Assembly (NCBI RefSeq): GCF_019904175.1
Contig: NZ_CP061913.1
Coordinates: forward strand, 3,906,001 to 3,970,000
DNA from: Dactylosporangium vinaceum
Lineage (GTDB): Bacteria > Actinomycetota > Actinomycetes > Mycobacteriales > Micromonosporaceae
Length of the DNA stretch: 64,000 nucleotides
Direction of reading: 5' to 3'
Shown: piece by piece, positions 59,746-64,000 of the stretch
Layout: each line of letters starts with the position of its first letter
Numbering within the stretch: position 1 is the first letter of the stretch
Notes under the pieces: generated by a model
Databases searched by the model: none
Seen by the model: the letters and a program-made list of their open reading frames with translations, nothing else
Told to the model about the DNA's origin: nothing
Program-made: the position numbers and the translations under genes

Positions 59746-60210
59746 TCACTTGGTGAGTTTGGTGAGTCGTCGGTGGCAGATGAGGATGGCCGCGAGGTCG
59801 GCGAAGGCTTGGAAGTGCTCGGCTTTGCGTTCGTAGCGGCGGGTCAACCGGCGGTTGTTCATGAACCAGGACAGGCACGACTCAACGACCCACCGGTGCC
59901 GGCCCAGCCGCTCGGAGGACTCCACGCCCTTGCGGGCGATCCGGACGCGGATACCGCGACGGTGAACCTCGGCTCGGATCGCTTGCTGGTCGTAGGCCTT
60001 GTCCGCGTGGAGCTTCTCCGGGCGGCGGCGAGGCCGGCCGCACCGCCCGCGCACCGGCGTGAACGCGTCCAGCAACGGGAACAGCAGCTGCGCGTCCGGG
60101 GTGTTCGCCGCGGAGATCAGCACCTGCAGCGGGATCCCCCGCCGGTCGCACAGGACGTGGATCTTCGCGCCCGGTTTGCCGCGGTCGACCGGGTTTGGCC
60201 CGGTCAGGTC
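59746..60210 (-). CDS. IS5-type transposase, C-terminal part (frameshift product)
   Basis: 155 codons entered by a -1 shift at AAAAGGGGG (60218-60210): the upstream frame reads GTG AAA AGG GGG and slips to GAC CTG ACC, giving DLTGPNPVDRGKPGAKIHVL. It continues LLFPLLDAFTPVRGRCGRPR, HADKAYDQQAIRAEVHRRGI, and RWVVESCLSWFMNNRRLTRR with DDE-type catalytic residues (the Asp of ADKAYD, the Glu of VVES). Ends 8 bp inside the left repeat. Confidence 0.82.
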   Translation of the reverse strand, partial: DLTGPNPVDRGKPGAKIHVLCDRRGIPLQVLISAANTPDAQLLFPLLDAFTPVRGRCGRPRRRPEKLHADKAYDQQAIRAEVHRRGIRVRIARKGVESSERLGRHRWVVESCLSWFMNNRRLTRRYERKAEHFQAFADLAAILICHRRLTKLTK

Positions 60211-60464
60211 CCCCTTTTCACCGCCCGGACACTGATCGAGTCGATGATCGCCCGGGTCCAGTCGATCCCACCAGCGACCTGCAGCCGGTGCAGCAGTTCA
60301 TGATGGATCTGTTCCCACAATCCGTACTTGGTCCACTCGGTGAACCGGCGATGCACCGTCGGGCGGGAGACCCCGAAGAACACCGCGGGCAGTTTCCGCC
60401 ACAAGCAGCCTGCCTGCACCATGTACGCGATCGCGGCGAGTACCGCCCGGTCGTTTCGCAGCAA
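60204..60464 (-). CDS. IS5-type transposase, N-terminal part (damaged start)
   Basis: 86 codons: NDRAVLAAIAYMVQAGCLWR, FFGVSRPTVHRRFTEWTKYG, GGIDWTRAIIDSISVRAVKR. The natural start (MANVVEDMIQTWAPDDLRQV at 60543) is in another frame, and joining the two requires a deletion of about a dozen codons plus a frameshift near 60460. This damage probably prevents full transposase from being made. Confidence 0.7.
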   Translation of the reverse strand: MLRNDRAVLAAIAYMVQAGCLWRKLPAVFFGVSRPTVHRRFTEWTKYGLWEQIHHELLHRLQVAGGIDWTRAIIDSISVRAVKRGT

Positions 60465-60674
60465 CCGGAATCAACGGCTGCGCGACCTGCCGCAGGTCGT
60501 CCGGAGCCCACGTCTGGATCATGTCCTCGACAACATTTGCCACAAACAGCAGATCATGCCGGAGGCCACAGCCTCACCAAGTGAGACGCCCCCTTAGGGG
60601 GCGATCGTCGACCCGATGAGCGTCCGCGCTGCGAACAGGCGGACCTGAGCGGGCCAGATCCGCTCGACTGTGGC

Positions 60675-60797
60675 GAACCGGGCTCCAGGATTCACGTGTT
60701 GCCCGATCGGCGTGGGGTGGCGCTACAAGTCCTGACCGCGCACCTGCCATTTCCGCTGCTGGACTCGCTCACGCCGGTGCCGGGGCCGGCGTCAGCC
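60675..60797 (+). pseudogene. Second IS5-type transposase fragment
   Basis: In one plus-strand frame: PGSRIHVLPDRRGVALQVLT then FPLLDSLTPVPGPA. This parallels the PGAKIHVLCDRRGIPLQVLI and FPLLDAFTPVRG segments of the intact element but is a different, more decayed copy in opposite orientation. It abuts the 3' end of the MaoC gene. Confidence 0.55.
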
Positions 60798-61154
60798 ATC
60801 GACCAGAGTCACGGTGACCCTGGCCACGAGGCCATCCGGGCCGTGGACCGCGACGTGGACCGCGGCGCCCTCGGCCGTGGCCATGACGGCGATCGGCACC
60901 GTGCCCGTCTCCGGGACCACGAGGGGCCGCAGGAACCGTGCCGAGCACGCCGCGATCCGGGCCGGGCCGCCGACGCGGCGCGCGACGGTCTCGACCGCCA
61001 GTCCCATTACCAGCATGCCGTGCGCCACCCGGCCCGGCAGCCCGGCCGCCCGGGCCGCCGCGCCGTCGAGGTGGATCGGGTTGTCATCGTGCGAGCAGGC
61101 GGCGTACCGGTGCAGATCGGCCGCGCTCACCGTGAGGTGCGTCGCCGCCGTCAC
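60792..61154 (-). CDS. MaoC-like dehydratase (C-terminal-type hot dog)
   Basis: 120 residues from GTG 61152-61154, which overlaps the stop of the preceding gene as GTGA. Catalytic hydratase 2 motif: YAACSHDDNPIHLDGAAARA with the Asp and His dyad (D-x-x-x-x-H), then GLPGRVAHGMLVMGLAVETV. In HadB-like pairs this is the catalytic partner. Together with the next protein it should dehydrate a beta-hydroxyacyl-ACP made by the KSIII-initiated module. Confidence 0.87.
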   Translation of the reverse strand: MTAATHLTVSAADLHRYAACSHDDNPIHLDGAAARAAGLPGRVAHGMLVMGLAVETVARRVGGPARIAACSARFLRPLVVPETGTVPIAVMATAEGAAVHVAVHGPDGLVARVTVTLVDG

Positions 61155-61573
61155 GCCGGGGTCCCGGCCGGCTGCACGATCAGCGTCGTCGTCACCGTGC
61201 AAACCGGCGCACCGGACACGGTCTCGATCTCCGCCTGGGTTACCAAGATCTCGCGCCGCCCGGCCGAGCGGACGTCCGCGACGCGTACCCGTACCGTCAG
61301 CACATCACCGGCCCGGATCGGGCAGTGGTGGACGAACGACTGCTCACGGTGCAGGACCCGGCGGTAGTCCAGGCCGAGCTGCGGGTCTCGGACGACCTGG
61401 TCGTCCGCGGGCAGTGACAGCACGATTGCGAACGTGGCCGGCGCGAGCGGCGCGGCACCGCCGGTCGTTGGCGTGCCCAGCACCGCGGCGAAGGACCGGA
61501 TCTCGTGCTCCTCGATGCGCCGTGGCGGCGTCGGCGGATACTCACGCCCGGCGAACGCATGATTGAGCCTCAC
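61151..61573 (-). CDS. MaoC-like dehydratase N-terminal-type subunit
   Basis: 140 residues from GTG 61571-61573, overlapping the KSIII stop as GTGA. HadA/HadC-like hot dog: VRLNHAFAGREYPPTPPRRI, FAIVLSLPADDQVVRDPQLG, LDYRRVLHREQSFVHHCPIR, ILVTQAEIETVSGAPVCTVT. The hydratase dyad is absent, so it serves as the structural partner of the MaoC protein encoded next. The KSIII-HadA-HadB order, all coupled by 4-bp overlaps, implies a fixed stoichiometry. Confidence 0.82.
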   Translation of the reverse strand: MRLNHAFAGREYPPTPPRRIEEHEIRSFAAVLGTPTTGGAAPLAPATFAIVLSLPADDQVVRDPQLGLDYRRVLHREQSFVHHCPIRAGDVLTVRVRVADVRSAGRREILVTQAEIETVSGAPVCTVTTTLIVQPAGTPA

Positions 61574-62592
61574 CGCCGCGCTCCGCCGGCCGGCAGAAGT
61601 ACTACCTGCCCGGCGTAGTTGAGGCCGGCCCCGAATCCGAACAGCAGCGCCGGTCCGCCAGGTGCGGCGGCGCTGTTGTCCAGCAGCCGCCGCAGCGCCA
61701 TGGGGATCGACGCGGCCGAGGTGTTGCCGGCGGTCACCACGTCTCGGGCCACCACGACATGAGCCGGGAGCTCCAGCCGGTCGGCGAGCACGTCGATCAT
61801 GCGCAGGTTCGCCTGGTGCGGCACGAATGCGGCGAGGTCGCTCACGCCCAGCCCGGCGTCGCGTAGCGCCTGCCGGCCGGCGGTGACGACCTCCTCGACG
61901 GCCCATCGGAAGACGCGTCGGCCGTCCATGCGCATCACCGGCCGCTCACGTTGCGGGTCGGCACCGAACTCGGCCCAGCTCGCGCTCATCCGCAACGCCT
62001 CACGGAAGGCGCCGTTGGCCCCGCGGACCACCGGCCCGATGGCGGGCGCCGACGTGGGGCCTACGAGGACCGCACCGGCGCCGTCGGCGAACATGAACGC
62101 CACGCCCCGGTCGGCCGGGTCGATGATGTCGGTCATCCGTTCCACGCCGATCACCAGCACGTAGCGCACTTCACCGGCGCGGACCGTGTCGCCGGCGACG
62201 GCCAGGGCATGGCAGAACCCGGCGCAGGCACCGGAGAGATCGAACGCGGCGGCCCGGCCGGCGCCGATTTCATCGGCGACCAGCACGGCCAGCGGCGGTG
62301 TCTGGACCAAATTCGACATGCTGGCCACGATGACGCAGCCGACCGCGTCGGGTGTGACGCCGGCGTGCTGCAACGCCGCGCCGGCCGCCGCCACCGCCAT
62401 GGCGCACAGGGTTTCCTCCGGCCCGGCGAACCGGCGACTGACGATGCCGGAGCGCGACTCGATCCACTCGGGTGTCGAGTCGAGACGCCGGCACACCTCG
62501 TCGTTGGAAACCACCCGTCGCGGCCGGTATGCGCCTACGCCCAGGATGCCGCTGTGCGCAGCCGGTCTGACCTGGATCCGTTGTGCAGCCAT
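61570..62592 (-). CDS. Ketoacyl-ACP synthase III (FabH-like, starter unit)
   Basis: 340 residues from ATG 62590-62592. ILGVGAYRPRRVVSNDEVCR at the N-terminus; the catalytic triad is Cys123 (LSGACAGFCHALAV), His259 (VPHQANLRMI) and Asn290 (TAGNTSAASIPM). Substrate-binding R-x-x-x-Q-type residues are not obvious. In type II polyketide clusters such KSIII enzymes make the first condensation of a non-acetate starter. A SARP box lies 21 bp upstream, back to back with the one for the ACP gene. Confidence 0.93.
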   Translation of the reverse strand: MAAQRIQVRPAAHSGILGVGAYRPRRVVSNDEVCRRLDSTPEWIESRSGIVSRRFAGPEETLCAMAVAAAGAALQHAGVTPDAVGCVIVASMSNLVQTPPLAVLVADEIGAGRAAAFDLSGACAGFCHALAVAGDTVRAGEVRYVLVIGVERMTDIIDPADRGVAFMFADGAGAVLVGPTSAPAIGPVVRGANGAFREALRMSASWAEFGADPQRERPVMRMDGRRVFRWAVEEVVTAGRQALRDAGLGVSDLAAFVPHQANLRMIDVLADRLELPAHVVVARDVVTAGNTSAASIPMALRRLLDNSAAAPGGPALLFGFGAGLNYAGQVVLLPAGGARR

Positions 62593-62612
62593 GCCCCGAC
62601 CCTCACGACGGC

Positions 62613-62630
62613 GACTCAAGCCCGGCTCAG
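62613..62630 (-). promoter_or_regulatory. SARP box for the KSIII operon
   Basis: Minus strand CTGAGCCGGGCTTGAGTC: 11-bp period, first heptamer with one mismatch. It lies 20 bp upstream of the KSIII start. Confidence 0.72.
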
Positions 62631-62650
62631 GCGACCCGGTTAGGCGGTCC

Positions 62651-62668
62651 TTGAACCGGGCTTGAGGC
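62651..62668 (+). promoter_or_regulatory. SARP box for the ACP-ACC operon
   Basis: TTGAACCGGGCTTGAGGC: 11-bp period, 56 bp before ACP ATG 62725. It mirrors 62613-62630 across 20 bp, making a compact divergent control region. Confidence 0.75.
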
Positions 62669-62724
62669 TGCGGCGGAACAGTCGGACGGGCCAAGCCAAC
62701 CGCCGGTCTTCATGGGGAGCCGTG

Positions 62725-63003
62725 ATGCAGCAGCACTTCGACATCGCCGACCTGCAGCAGGTCGTGGCCAGCTGCGTCGGCGTCACCGACGTCGGCGTCA
62801 TCAGTGTCGAGACACTCGACGAATCGTTCGCGGACCTCGGCGTCGACTCGCTCGCCCGCTACGAGGTGGCCACCCGGCTGCAGGACACCCTGACGGTGAC
62901 AATCTCCGACGATGACATCGAGCGGGCCACCACACCGCGGCTGATGCTCGCCCTCGTCAACGAGCGCCTCAGCGGCCTTGCCCAGCAGGGCTCCGGGACA
63001 TGA
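62725..63003 (+). CDS. Acyl carrier protein
   Basis: 92 residues; GGGGAG 5 nt before the ATG. The phosphopantetheine site is Ser42 in ADLGVDSLARYEVATRL, with four helices around it (IADLQQVVASCVGVTDVGVI, TVTISDDDIERATTPRLMLA). It stands beside the KSIII rather than beside KS-alpha/CLF, so it may be the dedicated starter-unit ACP, with another ACP expected downstream. The next gene overlaps its stop by ATGA. Confidence 0.9.
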   Translation: MQQHFDIADLQQVVASCVGVTDVGVISVETLDESFADLGVDSLARYEVATRLQDTLTVTISDDDIERATTPRLMLALVNERLSGLAQQGSGT

Positions 63004-64000
63004 CCACCGGGACGAGGTCCGCTCCGGCGCCGCTTGAGGCGAGCGACGCGGGCTGGATCCGGTGTCCACGCTGTCCCGCCGTCGTGTTCGGCAAACGATG
63101 GTTGCGGGCACTGCGGGTCTGCCCGGAGTGCGGGTTCCACGACGCCGTACCCGCTGCGGAGCGCCTCGAGCAGCTGCTCGATCCCGGCTCGGCCCGCCGG
63201 TTCGGCTCCGGCGTGGCGACCGAGGACGTACTGCGGTTCACAGATCTGCGGCCGTATCCGAGCCGCCTGGCCGCCGCGCGCGCGGCCACCGGGCTGGACG
63301 AGGCGGTTGTCGTTGCCCGTGGTCGCATCGAGGGCCACCCGGTCGTGGTGGCAGTGATGGACTTCCGGTTCCTCGGCGGCAGCCTCGGCGCGGCCGTCGG
63401 CGAGCTGGTCACGCTGGCCGCGGAGGCCGCCCTGGCCGACCGGGTGCCGCTGCTCCTGGTCACGGCCTCGGGTGGTGCCCGCATGCAGGAGGGCGCAGTT
63501 TCGCTCATGCAGATGGCGAAGACGAGCGCGGCGCTGGCGGCGCTCGATGAGGCCGGTGTGGCGACGCTCTCACTGATTACCGATCCGACCTATGGAGGGG
63601 TCGCGGCGTCGTTCGCCAGCCTCGGCGACCTGCTCCTCGCCGAACCGGGCGCCCGGATGGGGTTCGCGGGGCCACGAGTGATCCGGCAAACGGTGCGCGA
63701 GGAGCTGCCGCCCGGGTTTCAGACCGCCGAATTCCTAATGGAGCACGGCTTGCTGGACCTCATCGTGCCCCGGGCGCAGCTGCGCGAGCGGCTCGGGCGG
63801 TTGCTGGGGGCGCTCAGCCGTGCGGCCGTGGCCGGCCCGTCACTCGCACCCGGCATCGACGATCCACCGCAGGCCATCCGCGACCCCGCACTCCTGCCCG
63901 AGCCTGACCCGGCCGCGCAGGTCCGTGCGGCGCGATCCCTGGACCGGCCGACGTCGCTGGACTACTTCGGTCTCGTCTTCGACGACTTCGTGGAGCTTCA
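63000..64000 (+). CDS. Acetyl-CoA carboxylase carboxyltransferase, beta-alpha fusion (partial)
   Basis: 333 codons are visible and the gene runs off the right edge. The beta (AccD) part has a zinc ribbon with Cys22, Cys25, Cys41 and Cys44 (CPRC...CPEC) and the crotonase-like core (VAVMDFRFLGGSLGAAVGEL, LVTASGGARMQEGAVSLMQM, PTYGGVAASFASLGDLLLAE). The last residues (RPTSLDYFGLVFDDFVELH) begin the alpha (AccA) part, so the full protein should be a single-chain carboxyltransferase as found in aromatic polyketide clusters. It supplies malonyl-CoA. ATG 63000 overlaps the ACP stop. Confidence 0.9.
   Translation, partial: MTTGTRSAPAPLEASDAGWIRCPRCPAVVFGKRWLRALRVCPECGFHDAVPAAERLEQLLDPGSARRFGSGVATEDVLRFTDLRPYPSRLAAARAATGLDEAVVVARGRIEGHPVVVAVMDFRFLGGSLGAAVGELVTLAAEAALADRVPLLLVTASGGARMQEGAVSLMQMAKTSAALAALDEAGVATLSLITDPTYGGVAASFASLGDLLLAEPGARMGFAGPRVIRQTVREELPPGFQTAEFLMEHGLLDLIVPRAQLRERLGRLLGALSRAAVAGPSLAPGIDDPPQAIRDPALLPEPDPAAQVRAARSLDRPTSLDYFGLVFDDFVEL

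Larger units (their letters stand above)
59737..60593 (-). mobile_element. IS5-family (IS427-like) insertion sequence
   Basis: 857 bp bounded by perfect 21-bp inverted repeats (left 59737-59757 beginning GGGGGCGTCTCACTTGGTGA; right 60573-60593) and flanked by a TTA direct repeat (59734-59736 and 60594-60596), the target duplication. It carries a two-frame transposase on the minus strand. Intact ends and duplication indicate a recent insertion, but an indel near the transposase start suggests it is defective. Confidence 0.9.

Noticed and set aside
1..64000. CRISPR arrays, tRNA or rRNA genes
   Set aside because: No regularly spaced identical repeats with unique spacers, no tRNA cloverleaf with TTCRA loop and no rRNA sequence noticed. 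A tRNA scan would be decisive and was not possible.

Overview
The window is high-GC DNA with the gene grammar of a filamentous actinomycete: many GTG and TTG starts, ATGA/GTGA stop-start overlaps, a SARP regulator, secreted CBM13 enzymes and type II polyketide genes. A methyl-accepting chemotaxis protein and a CheX-like relic point to a lineage with motile cells, such as Micromonosporaceae of the Actinoplanes or Dactylosporangium kind. That placement is inference; there is no rRNA here.

Layout. 1-3.0 kb: adenosylcobalamin-dependent diol dehydratase operon (minus strand; fused large/medium subunit, small subunit, reactivase running off the left edge). 3.2-4.7 kb: an SDR oxidoreductase and a TetR repressor with two near-identical 18-bp operators. 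4.8-8.4 kb: a graveyard of truncated genes (P-loop ATPase, CheX, TniB/TniQ, SCP2-like) around a secreted repeat protein and a RibD/DHFR-like reductase. 8.5-13.3 kb: ECF sigma factor coupled to an M48 membrane protease, then a metallo-beta-lactamase (MBL)-fold lactonase-like enzyme coupled to a MarR regulator. 13.4-21.1 kb: an unrecognised 521-aa protein, a membrane protein, relics including a gene with both a frameshift and an internal stop, a UvrA paralogue and a small secreted protein. 21.4-30.1 kb: a large secreted beta-propeller, RsbW-like kinase, RHH-VOC protein, OmpA-like lipoprotein, TetR next to AlkB alkane hydroxylase, and an HD-domain protein.

30.5-37.7 kb is a compact glycoside-use locus: LacI regulator, three operator-like 14-mers, MFS importer, GH78 rhamnosidase and GH3 glucosidase, the last three translationally coupled. 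It looks designed to import and cut a rhamnosyl-glucoside. 38.7-41.8 kb has two secreted CBM13 enzymes: a GH54 arabinofuranosidase and a cutinase/polyester-hydrolase-like enzyme. 42-46 kb has a pentapeptide protein, a chemoreceptor with a frameshifted C-terminus and a membrane protein.

46-64 kb is the left part of a biosynthetic gene cluster, probably glycosylated aromatic or mixed type II polyketide: bicovalent-FAD oxidase, SnoaL-like protein, deoxysugar genes rmlA/rmlC/rmlD, glycosyltransferase, SARP, TetR, F420 oxidoreductase, ABM monooxygenase, FAD hydroxylase, acyl-CoA-dehydrogenase-like hydroxylase, then KSIII, two MaoC-like proteins, an ACP and a fused acetyl-CoA carboxylase subunit running off the right edge. 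KS-alpha/CLF are not in the window. Promoters across this cluster share an 11-bp-spaced TTGAG direct repeat that I read as the binding site of the cluster's own SARP. An IS5-type element with TTA target duplication sits inside the cluster.
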